Source: Chamaecrista fasciculata (Eukaryota; Streptophyta; Magnoliopsida; Fabales; Fabaceae). Taken from it: a DNA stretch of 64,000 nucleotides. Both the position numbers and the translations under genes were made by a program. The notes under the pieces were generated by a model. It did not search any database, was not told where the DNA came from, and saw nothing but the letters and a program-made list of their open reading frames with translations. Positions 37,901 to 50,431 of the stretch are shown in pieces; position 1 is the stretch's first letter; each line of letters begins with the position of its first letter. The stretch is from NCBI GenBank assembly GCA_003254925.1, contig QANZ01028759.1, forward strand, positions 488,881-552,880, in the 5' to 3' direction.

Positions 37901-38749
37901 TCTCTACCCCAACTTCCACCGTCAATTGTAGAATTATGGGCTGATGAGTGTACATCCATGAAGACTTTACCATTTACTTCGATGAAGAGCAGTGGCATTC
38001 CACTCAACAAAAACCTTTCACTGATTTCGCTCTCAGAATGTAGAAAATTGGATGGACATTCGCGCAAAGTTATTCGATTAATTGCTCGTCCTATCTTAAC
38101 AAATTATGCACGCAAGTTTTCAATGGAACGACCACTTCTTTGGGAAAACAGACGTATTGAAGGAAAAATTGTATACCCAGGAAGGGATGTTCCAAAGTGG
38201 TTCAAACATAGGACACAACAAGGTTCAATAACTATTGCTCCTCATTCCAAGCTCCTGGGTTTCATTTTTTGCGTGATTCTTTGGTATAAGAATTTCACAG
38301 TTGACTGGTTCTTGAAAAATAATGAGGGTGAGAGTTTCAGTCTTTCTTATATTGGTGGTAACACTTCTGGTGACATCTCAGATATGCTCGATTTTTCTTA
38401 TTCACTTCCTCATGTGTATATATGCTACAAAGAATGCAGTGAGTTAATAAATGAAAGAATTGAAGAAAGCAGAAGTAGGTGTGAAAACCCAAAGTTATCA
38501 TTTGAGTTCCTTGCAAAGCTGAGTTTTTACAATGATGATAAAAGAGTGATAAAAGAATGTGGGGTGCACCCAATATATGTCAAGGAGGAGGAGGAGGAAG
38601 AAGAAGATAAGTATGAGGATGAGGATGAGGATGAGTATGAGAATGAAGAGAAAGACGAAGAGGAAGAGATGGGAAAGAAAAGCAAGAAAAGTGAGAAAAT
38701 TCATATATGGAGGGATTGGAGGTGTTGCCTTAAGGGACAAGAAATTTGA
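34921..38749 (+). CDS. TNL2: intact TIR-NBS-LRR immune receptor with acidic C-terminal tail
   Basis: Four exons, 34921-35426, 35803-36907, 37008-37313 and 37436-38749, joined by GT-AG introns in compatible phases, encode 1076 residues. After a poly-Ser start (residues 4-18) comes the TIR domain (about 22-168) with KYDVFISFRGTDVRSNF and WCLEELVKI, whose second Glu is the catalytic NADase residue of the family. NB-ARC: P-loop GMGGIGKTT (about 226), kinase-2 VFIVLDDI (about 305), RNBS-B SKIIITTRD, ELPLAIK (about 392), MHDL (about 497). LRRs fill roughly 560-860 (PNELRFLMWPSYPLKCLP, LPSNLVDLTSL, LPQLPPSI). A C-JID domain follows (VYPGRDVPKWFKHRT, about 885). The tail at about 1022-1057 is almost only Glu, Asp and Lys, then basic. 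TNLs signal by cleaving NAD through EDS1-type partners. It is the only undamaged TNL in the window; the ligand is unknown. Confidence 0.93.
34928..34975 (+). repeat. (TCT)n microsatellite encoding the poly-Ser N terminus
   Basis: An uninterrupted trinucleotide run just after ATGATGGCA of TNL2. TNL1 has a run of four serines and TNL3 five, so the tract has expanded in this copy. Confidence 0.95.
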
Positions 38750-39560
38750 AGCTGAACTAACAAAACCAACCATTAATACTCCACTTGTCTGTCTCTCTTC
38801 ACTTTCCTTTGTTTACTCTGTTCACAAACATGGAGTTGTAATAATTTAGTGGTTGCCAACAATGTTTACTTACAACGTTGCTTGCTATTGTATTCCATTA
38901 TTGTTAGCGTTTTGCCATCTTTGAGAACTAGTTGTTTCACTTTCAAACCTTTTATGGAGAAATTATGGATATCTTTTAATTTAGTTATGTTTTTATTTTT
39001 GTATATTTAAAAATTATTTTTTTTTTAAAAAACATGTTTGATAATATAAAAAGAAGAAAAGAAAATCAGTTTGACAATATTTATTTTAACAACTGTTTTG
39101 AAGATAAAAAATTAAAATAAAGAACATGGTAAAGGGATGAAGTTTATAATTTCATTCATTTCATAGAAGTGTGTATGTATATGTGGGACTCACAAGCAAA
39201 AGCCAGTACAATCATTAAGATATTGACTGAAATAGCTTTATCGCAAGATCAAGGAAATGGTGGGAAATTAGGGTGCAGAATTGACTTAGTAGCTGAATTT
39301 AGAATTGCAATATAAAATTCCTTTAACAAAACAATTATACATTTGTCAGTAAAATTTTGTATATCATACTAGAAAAAGGAAGAACCTATGACAGACTAGC
39401 TCATTATAAAAAGTTAATTCTGCCACACTCATTTCATACATCAGTTGAAGCATTTCTGCTAGGAAATTAAAAACAAATATATTGCATAGTCTAAATTCAT
39501 GCACACCAAGATTTCTTCTATTAATGTTACTTGATGTATCAATAATGTCAATCATTAGAT
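38750..39560. other. TNL2 3' flank and intergenic sequence
   Basis: AT-rich. Nothing recognised except possible upstream parts of the copia LTR that follows. Confidence 0.5.
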
Positions 39561-41062
39561 TCTAATGGTCCAGAACAAGAGAACCAAATTTGAAACTGCT
39601 TGAGAAACTTTGACTGAAAGCTACTAATAAGATATATTGTGCTAAACTTACTTGCGGAGTATCATCTTTGTAGAAATAAGTTATGCTAAGCTGGATTATT
39701 TTAATATGTAATCTTTTTTTTCTTTAGGCCTTAGTTTTGAGTCTACAATGAGAAATGATATACTTCAACAGACACTATTTTCTCTATCAATAATGTTGTA
39801 ATTTTCTTCATGGCATCAGAGCAGCGAGTCTGATCCTGTTCTTGCATTCTCTTCTAGTGTATGATCTACTATGCATTCCTCCAATGCAGCAGCTGTTATT
39901 GCCTTGAATTGCCACAGACAATCCGCGACTTCAGATGAAGATTGTTTGGAGCCGATCAATGAAGATTGCATTGAAGGTGAAAAACAAGCTTGGATTCGTT
40001 GATGGTTCCTGTCAACAAGCATCTAATTCTACTTCCGATGAGTATGTTCGTTGGTCATTCGTTGATTCTATTGTAGTTTCTTGGACCCTTAACTCTATGG
40101 TTAAAGAGTTAGTTAAGGCTTATGTGTATACTATTTCTGTATTTGATTTATAGAGTGAATTAGAGAAGTGTGGTGACAGTGATAAACCTCAAATTTTTCA
40201 TCTTAAAAAAGAAATATCCACTTTTTGAACAAGGAAATATAGTATAGAAGCTTATTCACCTAAGAAGGTTTGGAATGAGTTACAATGTCTTGTACCTTTA
40301 CCTAGTTGTACCCATGAAGCTCGTTAGAAATTTGAAGAAATTTCTTCTTCTAACATTGTTATGAAATTTTTTATTGCTAAACGGTGCTTATGATCAAGAT
40401 GTAAGTCATGTCTTGATGATGGATCCCTTACCTCCTTTTAATAAAGTTTACTCAATGGTTTTAAGAACTGAGAAACAACTAAATGTTACCTCCATTACTG
40501 CTAAATTTGTGGAGGCTAGTGCGCTAATGACTCGATCTAATGTTGCCAAGCCATTTCAGAAAAAGAAAAATATCACCAAGGAGGACAGATTCTGTAATTT
40601 TTGTTCTAGGCAAGGTCATATGGAGGATGCTTGTATTAAAAAGATTAGTTATCCTTATTGGTTTAAAGAGAAGTATCAAAAAGACGAGAAACATGGAGCT
40701 TCTATTAATGCTGCAAACTTAGGAATTGATGAATCTTATTCTATTCTTAATGCTCATGAATCTGCTTGTATCCGCAAAATTCCAGCTTCAATTCTGCTAC
40801 AGATTTCTCTGCAAGTGCAGCTTATTTTGCTGACTTCGCAAGTAATGCTATCTCTAGTAAGAATTTTAATTCCTGTTCTAAGTGGATAGTGAATTCTAGA
40901 GCTTCTAGGCATGTGTGTGCTCAACTTTCTTTTGTGACACAACCTCATGTTCCTAAGAAATTGAGTACTGTGCAATTACCTGATAGTGTTAAGGTGGTTA
41001 AATACACTGGTAATGTTGTGCTTAGCTCTGGTTTAACCTTGATCGATGTAACACTATACTAA
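39560..41062 (+). mobile_element. Truncated copia element: LTR end, primer site, gag and protease
   Basis: TGGCATCAGAGC at 39811-39822 matches the tRNA-iMet primer-binding site (TGGTATCAGAGC), so an LTR must end at 39810; its start is unclear (somewhere near or before 39560). Downstream, gag reads WSRSMKIALKVKNKLGFVDG (39950-40010), a zinc knuckle CNFCSRQGHMEDAC (about 40590-40640) and a protease-like WIVNSRASRHVC (about 40885-40920; usual DSGAS changed). Frameshifts break the frame. Everything after the protease start is missing. Confidence 0.8.
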
Positions 41063-41128
41063 AGTACTTTACGATTAGTAAGAAGCAATACTATACTAAA
41101 GTACTTTACAATTGGTAAGAAGCAATCC
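41049..41128 (+). repeat. Tandem duplication, about 40-bp unit
   Basis: 'actatactaaagtacttta' followed by 'cgattagtaagaagcaat' is repeated once with few changes, right where the copia fragment ends. Confidence 0.8.
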
Positions 41129-42850
41129 TAGAAACTCTATTGAACTTATAAGCATTAGATGTCAAAACTAACGAGCAAGTGACTGCAGTGGCACCAGATA
41201 CAGATACAAGGACAACTTGAAACCAAAGTTGCAGAATTGGGAAGTAGCAACTCTAAAACAATGCAAAATGAGCAAAGAAATGAGAATGAGTCCATAACAA
41301 AATAAGCAATAATCTCTTCTGACTGAATATGCAGTCTCTAACAGCATCAAGTCTCAAGTAACATAAACTACCATGAGATTTCACAGCAGGGTCTTGAAAA
41401 GGTACTGTATATGCTTATGCATGAAAAAAGGGGGGAAAAAATTATGTACTGACTCAAGAAACGCTAAAAATAAAAAAAGCACAGCTTCAAGTTTTACTAG
41501 ATTCTTCCAGATCAAAGAAGTTCATTACATGAGCCCAGGCACTGAGTGAGTATATCTATGGAATGACCCAAAATAATCATTAGAATAAACTCAATGTGTG
41601 CTCCATTACAAATTTTCATTTATATAGTAAAAAGTTTAATATTAGAACTTTGTGTAGGAGTATCATATCTGGTGCATTCCTGCATAATAGTGGAGGGAAA
41701 CTACAGATCTCAAAACACGAGGTTTCATTGGAGTAAATTTATTATTAAAAATTTTATTTGGGTAAATTTATTTAGATAATCATAATTATAACATGTACAT
41801 TTCAAGTAGTAGAAAGTTCTCAAGAAACAAAAACTATTTGCAAATGACATTTTCGCAACAAATTCCAAAAACATCAAAAGGTATCATTTAACAAAATTCC
41901 ATCAGCACAAATTCCAACACAAACGCCAAATAATTTTTTAACAATCCATTTTCTTTCTTCCATTTCTGCTTCTACATAATATTAAAATAGGTATACAATT
42001 CTCTCTACCTATCACAATTATTATATACCTATTTAAACAATTTCATATCTTAACACCATTTACAAAGCTCATTAAACAAAAACACTCCCAAACATGCTAT
42101 TTCGCTACCAACTACAATTATTACATGTCTATTTAAATAGTTTCATATCTCAACACCATTTGCAAATAAAATGGAATGAAATGAAATAGAATGCAATGCA
42201 TTGAAACAAAGATAATATATTCCCAAAAGCCAATGTGGTCTAACCCAACATTACAAAAGTCAGTCAAGTTTAGAACCTACCTAGTGTGTACTGTTATCCT
42301 TAAGCATTAAACAATATTAGAAAACTAAATTCGTGAACTAATGCGCTGATTTTGATCATTTCAAGGACACTAGCCTTAATATTTACACACAAATTCACAA
42401 TCTCATGCTATATGTGACAGTTTTAGTACCATACTTGTGTTTACTCTTCGCAAAAAAGAGACATCCTTAATCTCTACTTCTTCACCAATTGGGTATATCT
42501 TCTCATCAGGTTCCTTCTTCTGTTGACACTGCTTTGACCCTCCAAAACCTTTGCCATACCTTCAATAATAGCCAAAGGCATCTACCAACTTCTTAATGAG
42601 CTCCAAATACTCTTCTATCATTCAAACTAGATGCAATATCTATAAGGATGTTTTTTCTTCTCATCATCCGCTCCATCATAGCTCAATTTCAATATTTGTT
42701 GTGAAGAATTTTAGAATAGTCTGTTAACTTCTCATTAGGCTAATCAGAATAATATATACAAGGGTCCTATTCTAATTTAGGGAATAAAATAAAATACATA
42801 ATAAATATGATAAAGCCTATTTACAATTACTAAAAAATAATAAAAAGGTA
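41129..42850. other. Intergenic, weak coding relic on minus strand
   Basis: Mostly AT-rich with several 'tttcatatctcaacaccattt'-like repeats (42040-42160). 42460-42620 read on the minus strand gives KQCQQKKEPDEKIYPIGEE, which looks protein-like but I cannot assign it. Confidence 0.4.
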
Positions 42851-42855
42851 GAACA

Positions 42856-43738
42856 GTGAGTTTGGCTCATCAAGAAGAAATAGATCTTGTTCATCTAGTG
42901 AGTTTGGCTCATCATTACACTGTGGTGGATCGATCCCAGCTACAGAGCATGCTAGACTACTGGTATTTTTTTTTTTTAACTTTTCTTGATTCTTTTTATT
43001 TTTTTAAATTATGTCTAATTTGCTTCTTATTTTCTTTTAAAAGAAGGAAGAATTAGGGCGAAAACCTGAACCATCTGAAATATTTCTTAAGATGCATCAG
43101 AGAAAAGATGGAACATGGATAGATAAAAAATCTGAGACAATTTATGTAAGTATATATATGCTTTATTTTTCTTCATTTTCTTATTTAGACTCTCACATTG
43201 TTTTACTTTTTTTATGTAGGGAAAATTTCAAAATCTCCAAAATTTGAATTATGAAGCTCAAGATAGTTCTTCTGAAAAACCATCGGAACTTGATTTGTGG
43301 GTACAAGCCGCCGGAGGAAAGATTAAGGGTCAAGTATATGGTCTGGGGACTGAATCTCGTAAAATTGTTGGAGGTTCAACTACAGGATATACAATTGAAA
43401 GAGACTCTGTGAGACCTTGCACTCACTCTCCCCTTATTCAAGAAGCTATTCAGAGTGAGGTTGTTCAAAACATGAAATTGGCATATGAGGCAAAGGAGAC
43501 TCAATATAAACAAGAAATTGAAGAAACAAAATCTCAACTAAGAGAAACAAATTCTGAGCTTTATTCTCTTAAAGATAAATATATTGAAATTGAAAAAATT
43601 CTTAGTCAAATGTCTCAATTTTCTGAGATGCAAGGAAGGACAGCTCTAAATAATCAAGAAAATTATTTATATAGACCAGATGTTTCTAATGTAAATGTAG
43701 TTAATGTTGAAGAAAATCTCAATGATAATAATAAATAA
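42856..43738 (+). CDS. CACTA-type transposon ORF (plant Transposase_24/TNPA-like), probable relic
   Basis: Two exons are well supported: 43044-43145 (ELGRKPEPSEIFLKMHQRKD, then GTWIDKKSE) and 43220-43738, joined in phase 0. The motif of a glycine-arginine-rich lead, FLKMHQRKDGTW and a downstream charged coiled coil (about residues 75-140) is typical of the Ptta/En/Spm plant transposase family. The segment at 42856-42960 looks like an earlier exon, but its donor phase does not fit, so the 5' structure is unresolved and no ATG start is visible. CACTA subterminal repeats and a CACTA terminus follow at 45262-45637, so this is probably the accessory protein gene of that element. Product function is inferred from the family only. 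Confidence 0.7.
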
Positions 43739-43954
43739 TTTGTATTATTTTTAAATTTCAATATCAGTGTCATTAATTATAATTCTATTAAATATTATGT
43801 CATATTTTTTGTTCTATGATTTTACTATTATTTTCTTTATTGTAAATGAAACTAGTAAAATTATTGAAATCAACGAAATTAAATGCATAAAATGGTAGAT
43901 TTGAATTAATGATACTACTTAATTAATACTCTAGTCTAAGGCATAGCTTCAATC

Positions 43955-44204
43955 TAGGAAGCATGGACACTTCATTTTGAAGGCGTGTCGCCGTGTCAGA
44001 CACGTGTCAGTGTCCGACACTCATATGACACCGACACGACACATATCCATAAATTTTAGAATATAAATCAATTTTTTGTAACTTTAACATGATAGGCAAG
44101 AGAAAATAATAATAGATATGACATATATTATGAATAAAAATTGTAATTTTTAATTTTTTCATTAAAAATTATGAATATTTAATTATTTATATATATAAAT
44201 ATAT
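43955..44204 (+). mobile_element. MITE copy with GAAGCATGGACAC end, cut by assembly gap
   Basis: Left terminus and body match the MITE at 18021-18339; the right half falls in the N run that begins at 44205. Confidence 0.8.
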
Positions 44205-44574
44205 NNNNNNNNNNNNNNNNNNNNNNNNNNNNNNNNNNNNNNNNNNNNNNNNNNNNNNNNNNNNNNNNNNNNNNNNNNNNNNNNNNNNNNNNNNNNNNNN
44301 NNNNNNNNNNNNNNNNNNNNNNNNNNNNNNNNNNNNNNNNNNNNNNNNNNNNNNNNNNNNNNNNNNNNNNNNNNNNNNNNNNNNNNNNNNNNNNNNNNNN
44401 NNNNNNNNNNNNNNNNNNNNNNNNNNNNNNNNNNNNNNNNNNNNNNNNNNNNNNNNNNNNNNNNNNNNNNNNNNNNNNNNNNNNNNNNNNNNNNNNNNNN
44501 NNNNNNNNNNNNNNNNNNNNNNNNNNNNNNNNNNNNNNNNNNNNNNNNNNNNNNNNNNNNNNNNNNNNNNNNNN
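44205..44574. other. Assembly gap (370 N)
   Basis: Run of N inside or beside the MITE. Confidence 0.99.
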
Positions 44575-45261
44575 TTTTTTTGTAGGGTTAATAAAAAGAT
44601 AATAAATGATTTAATCACTTGTTGGAAGCTCTTTATTGTAGATTTTGGGACAGAAACCGTGTGGATATTAACATATTTTGATGGCGTTGATGTAGAATAT
44701 TTTTTTGGTTATTCATTGAATCAAGATGTATGGAGGCTAAATTGTTGAAGGAGATGATTGATGTGATGAGTCATGACAGTAGTTGCAAGAGAGAAGACAC
44801 CACCAACAAAAGAAAGCTACTGGGAAGGCAAATTTGTGGATGAATTAACTTACATACTTGATGATAAGGATTATCTATTGAACTACAAATCAACTTCCTT
44901 TCTTACTATATTGTTTTTCTTCTCTTCAATAAAAAATTATGACTCTTCTACACAAGCAAGTCAATTCAATTATTTTGATGTTAATAGTAAATTTTAAAAA
45001 TTTATAACAAAAGAAAAATATACAAGTGTGAAAATAAAAAATAAAATAAATAAACTAAAGTTAAATGGTGGTACCTAAAAAACAAACACATATTACCTTT
45101 ATTGACTATTTTATGTGGTTAATGAGCATTTATTAATTTTTTGTTTCTAAATGTTTTATTCAATAACAAGTTTTTTATATAAAAAGATGTTAACAATGAC
45201 TTTTAGTTTTTCTTTTAAAAAATAATCTAATTGTATAATAATAGATCTTAAAAAAAAAAGA
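44575..45261. other. Probable CACTA interior, unidentified
   Basis: AT-rich. The open frame at 44773-44997 has no recognisable domain. Confidence 0.4.
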
Positions 45262-45637
45262 TAAATTTGTTCTCCAACCGCTCAAATGGTTGGACAGTAA
45301 ATTAATGTTTTTTTAAGAAACCCTATCAACCAACCGCTTCAATGGTTGGTTAACAATTTTTTTTTTGATTTCAGTCAAATGGCCACCAACCGAAATTCAG
45401 TTGTAACATTTTTATTAAAATAAAAGAGATTGGTAATTTATGCAACTACAAGACGGTTGGTAAGTTCAGTTGCTTAATAAATTTCGGTTGGTCTATAGTT
45501 GCATTTCAACATTCCTACCACACAAATACCAACCAATTAAATCAGTTGGTCAATGGTTGAAAATCAATCTTTTAGCAACTAAAAAGTACTATTTTACAAC
45601 TACTACATCAGTTGTTATTTTAATACATTCTTGTAGT
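45262..45637 (+). mobile_element. CACTA (En/Spm) transposon right end with subterminal repeats
   Basis: Ends ATTCTTGTAGTG at 45637, the reverse complement of the CACTACAAGAAT terminus. The preceding 370 bases carry at least eight CAACCG/GGTTGG-type motifs in both orientations, like TNPA-binding subterminal repeats. TNL3 coding sequence starts at the very next base. I could not find the matching left terminus in the window; it may be deleted or in the gap. Confidence 0.85.
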
Positions 45638-46387
45638 GAAGAATCTTCAGCTTACGTATCCTCGAAAAGACTCGAGGACTTAAGACAAGATCACTTCCAC
45701 TTACTTTCTTGCTTATAATTATGCTTTGAATGTATTCAGTCCCCTGCAAGGAATAAATAGTATTTAATGCAAATAACTTTTCAAAGAAAAATTTTATATA
45801 CCAAAAAATCTTAAAAAAAACATACGAAATAACTTTAACTCTTACCTTGTCATCAGTCAATACTTGACAAATATCATTATAATCCCATAAATGACGGTAT
45901 TTGCCAATATCATGCATTGATTCTTCACGAACAATTTCTTTACCCATTTCTTCTATAAGGTCATCACAATAGGGTTTTCCGATGATATAAGAGCTTTGTC
46001 TCTAAGCAATGTCAACTCAATAGTTGTGTTGACACTAAAGGCATCTAGTGCATTTATCATCTCTCTTTGTGTGCACCTTTTGATGTGACATGCAATATAT
46101 AAAAGTACATCTTTTTGTTGACGATCCAAAGTATCATAACTCAACTTTAGAACTCTTGGATTTTTCTAAATGGCACTTCCTTCAACTTCTCTAGTTGACT
46201 TTCCCATTCCTTTTTAATTTTACCACGAAGAAAGGAACCCAAGACTTTTATGGCTAGTGGAAGTTCCCTAACATACTCAATCGCCCTCCTTGACAGTGCA
46301 AGCCACTCTGTGTCTATACAGTTTTCTTCAAAGGCATTCAAAATAAAAAGCTCAAGTGCTTCCTCAGAAGCCAATGGCTCAACCTTG

Positions 46388-46700
46388 TGTTGGGAATTAA
46401 TAATAATAATAAAATAATATTGTTATTGGAAGCATGAATCTGTTGCATCAGATTTGAATTTTAGAGATTTAGTTTTTTTTTTGAATTAGTCATATATATG
46501 AGTTAACTAGTGGTACATGATTTTAGGGATAAGTAGTTACTTTATTTTATTTATCTTTTATTTAATTATGTGTATTTCCTCTATAAAAGGAATCTGATTT
46601 GTACCTATTATGGAGTTATGAATAAAGAAAAGTTCATGAGAAAAATAAAAGAAAAGTTTATGAGAGCTTCCATGTTTCTTCCTTCCCAAAAATCCTAACA
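46388..46700 (+). mobile_element. Solo LTR inside the TNL3 NB-ARC exon
   Basis: TGTTGGGAATT ... ATCCTAACA, 313 bases, with perfect 5-bp duplication CCTTG (46383-46387, 46701-46705). It has a TATA-like CTATAAAAGG (about 46580) and AATAAAG (about 46622), so the LTR points along the plus strand, antisense to TNL3. Confidence 0.9.
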
Positions 46701-47553
46701 CCTTGTAGGTTTTGACAACCACACCCTTAGCCACACAGTTATTAAGCACGTTGCTATCTCTAGTTGTGATAATGATTCGACTACCAAGTTTAAAGTAATC
46801 AAGCTTTCCAACTAATTTTTCTAGTTGAATTGAATCATTGATATCATCAAGAACAACAAGAACTTTTGTTTGTCCAAGTTTTCTTTCCACATGAAAAGGT
46901 ATTCCACTAGATGTTTGAATATCTAAATCCTCTTCTTTAAGTAATGAAGAAAAAAGTCTTCTCTTCAACTCAATGACTCCACCAGTTTTTGGGAATTCGT
47001 CTTTTATATTTTCCAGAAAAGAGGACCCTTCATATTCAGAACAAAAGCGATTGAATAGTGCAGTTGCAAGAGTTGTCTTGCCAATACCGCCCATGCTCCA
47101 AAGTCCAATGACACAAACTTCTTGAGAATCTTGTTGCATTAGTGATTGTAATTCTTCAAACTTTTTATGAATTCCAACAAGGTTTTTTAATTCGCTCGGT
47201 GGGTACATATTATACAACCATGCGGACAAAGAGTTAGCAACCTTTTCTACTAGCTCTGCTTCATTTCTAAAATCACAAGAAAAAGAGCAAATGTATGAAA
47301 TTTGGTCCCATCATCTTCTTTCCAAAAGTAGATTAATAAATGTCCTTATACCATCTGAAGAAATTTTTTTAAATGATTAATTAAATTATACATTATTTTT
47401 TTACTCTGGTCTTAATTATATATATTTACTTACGCATATCTAATATCTTAAATACTCATTTTGGCCCCTGTTTTGAAACATATTCACTATTCATTATACT
47501 TTACTTTTTTTTTTGGCCGGAATACAGTATACTTACTTTTATTTTATATATTA

Positions 47554-47948
47554 AGGTAAATTATACTTTGATACCCTGTTCTATGGACCGATTTCACTTT
47601 GGTACCTTGTTCTTTCAAACGTGACACTTTGGTACCATGTTCTTTGCACCATTAACATTTTGGTACCATGTTCTTTGCACCGTTAACACTTTAATTTGGT
47701 ACCCTGTTCAATGGGATTGATTTCACTTTGGTACCTTATTCTTTCACGATTTGTTACTGTAATATATCTTTTTAAGGTACCAAAGTATTAACGATGCAAA
47801 GAATAGGGTACCAAAATGTCACTTTTGAAAAACAGGGTACCAAAATGTTAACGGTATAAAAAATAGGATACTAAAGTGTCACTTTTGAAAGAACAGGTAC
47901 CAAAGTGAAATTAGTCCATAGAATAGGGTACCAATGTGTAATTTACCC
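47554..47948. mobile_element. Foldback MULE, family C copy 4 (TNL3 intron 1)
   Basis: AGGTAAATTATACTTTG to AATTTACCC; perfect 9-bp duplication TATATATTA (47545-47553, 47949-47957). Arms of TTTGGTACC(C/T)TGTTCTTT units. Confidence 0.88.
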
Positions 47949-47999
47949 TATATATTATATAGATATGCAGTTATTGGGATTAAATATTTTACTTTATAG

Positions 48000-48425
48000 G
48001 TCAAAGTGCAAATTCGGTCTCATATCTTTTACTTAGTTCTCAATTGGGTCCTATATATTTTTTTTGTTACACTTTTTGTCTCATGTATATATTTGCAAAA
48101 GATTCCATTTTGGTCTCATTATTTTTAGTATCATATCTTTGTTCGGTCAAGTTATGGAATTGGTCTCGGATCTTTGCAAAAAGTTTCACAATTAGTTTCA
48201 CTTGACCCAAAGATATGAGACCAATTATATACCTGACCCAAAAATATGAGACCAATTCTGCATATGATCCAAAGATATGGGACCAAGTTTGCAACAAAAA
48301 AAGATATGGGACCGAATTGGGATCTGACCCAAAGATATGAGCTCAAAAGTGCAACATAAAAAAGTTACGAGACCAAATTGGGAGCTGAGCAAAAGATATG
48401 GAACCAAATTCACACTTTGGCCTAA
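48000..48425. mobile_element. Foldback repeat with GGTCTCATATCTTT units (TNL3 intron 1)
   Basis: GGTCAAAGTGCAAATTCGGTC at the left is mirrored by CACACTTTGGCC at the right; arms are arrays of gtctcatatcttt units. Same family as 13060-13400. Overlapping open frames on the minus strand are repeat-coded. Confidence 0.75.
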
Positions 48426-49127
48426 TTTTATTTTCTGAAATCTTATTTTCCTCATATAAATTAAATAAAGCACCAGAAATTTAACTAATTGCAAAGTTAT
48501 ATATGCATAACTTGTTTTAGAAATTAAATTTGAACACACTGATAATTGAAAAGATTTACTATGCCAACACTTACTAAAACAATCAACAAGACAATTGGTG
48601 AAGATTGTGAGAACTTACCTGTAATCTGAAGAACAAATTCCAGATAAATCAGCAGCACTCTTCAAAGCAGATTTCCAAATTTGCAGCTTCTTCTTATTAT
48701 ACCTTTTGTTATGTTTGGTGAAAGCATCTTCATATGATCCTATTTAATGCCTCACATCAGATGGCTCTACTTTGTAGAAAACAGGAATCACAATTTGTTG
48801 ATTCTTCTCCTTGCACTCCATAATCTTCACAAGCTCTTCCAAGCACCACTTTGAAGAAGCATAGTGTTTTGAGAATATTACAAAGGACATGAGTGATTCA
48901 TCAATTGCTTTGACAAGTGCTTCTGATATTTCTTCACCACTCTTAAGTTTGACGTCATCTATGAAGAAACGAAGATGCTTTTGCTGCAATTCCTTTTTCA
49001 AATGGCTAAGAAAATCCGAACGTACGTCTGTACCTCTGAAACTGATAAACACATCATATTTTGCACCAGAATTCTGAGAGGAAGAAGAAGATGTCATCAT
49101 ATATATGAGGATTTAAGATGAGGCAAA

Positions 49128-50431
49128 TGTTAGAAAATATGCTAGTGAAAATAGCCCAAGAGGGGGGTGAATTGGATTTTAAAAACTTTTCTTTTTAACA
49201 AACTGTTCCTTAGAAATTCTTCCTGGAAAAACAGATTGCTTCCCTAAGATCAGAAAATTGAAGTTCTTTTAAAAAACACTTCATTAATGACTGAAACTGG
49301 TTTATTTTTTTTTCAAATGCACTTTCCCTGAAAATGTTTGCAGATTGAAATACGCAGGATAGTTACCAAAATACAAAGTGCAGGAAAAATATAAAAGTTA
49401 AGGAAAGGAGCAGCAACACAGGAACTTTTAGTGGTTTAAATAAGGGTATGATCCTTGATACGGAAATTTCCCTTATCCTACATCCACACCTCTAGCCAAC
49501 CAGCTAGAGGTCTATATATATATATTGTATCACGATACAATCTGCACGAAGCTTGAGATCACCTCACAAGGTTTTACAACTTAACCCAAAATCCACTCCA
49601 AGGATAGTCTTTAAGGATATTGCTTCCTATGGAACCACACACGGTTTACCTCTACAAGGTTTCACCCTAGAAGCTCACTTTTACCTCCTTGAAGATTTTT
49701 CTTACACTCAATATGAAGAATACAATTTTTTCAGATTATCTCTCTAAGAGATTTCACTCAAGATCTATGAGCACAAAGCTCTCAAGGATCGCACACAGCA
49801 ATATGAAGGATGATCACTCAATATGTAATGCACACAGCAACAACGCTTTTTCTGCTTCAATGACCAGAGAGATTTAGCTTCAAGCTTTCATCCTTTTATA
49901 AGCTCAGGAACTAGCCGTTGGAGAGATGACAGTAGTGGCAGTACTGATTCGGCAATTCCTTGATTTTTGTCAATCAATTATAAGTGTAGGATCTGATTTA
50001 TAGCTGACCTGCAATAAAAATTATGCAATCAGTATATGCAGCATTAATTACGATTGATCAGAATTGTAGACAGATTTTATATGATTATATGTGAAGGACA
50101 AATCTGATTCCTTTTCAATTCACTTTGTTTCCTTATATAGAATATCTTAACATTAATGACGATATGGAGGAAACGAAGCAATCATGCAAATTTATCTTAA
50201 TGACGCATTTGTGATAGAAAATCATGCCTTTAATATGATTATTTCCAGATAAAGAATAAGACAGATTCTCCTCTTTCAATTCAATTTAAGCATACGGTAA
50301 TTAACTCACAAATTAATTCCCTTAGAGGATCCTAAGAAATTTATTGAAGAAATGTGTTCAGCAAAGACCTCAGGACAACCAAATTTTTGCAAATAATCAA
50401 AAATCACTTTATGTTTAAGTTTAGTCCAACA
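49128..50431. mobile_element. Solo LTR 27 bp upstream of the TNL3 start codon
   Basis: TGTTAGAAAATATGCTAG ... TTTAGTCCAACA, 1304 bases, with perfect 5-bp duplication GCAAA (49123-49127, 50432-50436). The start contains CCCAAGAGGGGGGTGAATTG, common in plant LTR-element ends. It separates TNL3 from its original promoter. Confidence 0.87.

Larger units (their letters stand above)
45638..49100 (-). pseudogene. TNL3: TIR-NBS-LRR pseudogene, truncated at a CACTA end
   Basis: Reads on the minus strand. TIR exon 49100-48619 (KYDVFISFRGTDVRSDFLSH, WCLEELVKI kept), NB-ARC exon from 47266 (SMGGIGKTT, VLVVLDDIND, SRIIITTRD, later ELPLAIKVLG), post-NB exon to about 45845, and the first LRR segment to 45638 (SPRVFSRIRKLKIL). 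Lesions: a CAA to TAA stop after DVRH (about 48750); GMGG changed to SMGG; a solo LTR at 46388-46700 between RNBS-B and GLPL; a 1-nt deletion at about 46150; loss of the SMH part of the MHD motif near 45962. Intron 1 holds a foldback MULE (47554-47948) and a GGTCTC foldback (48000-48425). Most of the LRR and the C-JID are absent here, but a fitting piece lies on the plus strand at 50820-51897. Confidence 0.92.

Noticed and set aside
38498..38849. Basic and hydrophobic open frames opposite or overlapping the TNL2 tail
   Set aside because: They arise from the GAG/GAT-rich tail read in other frames.
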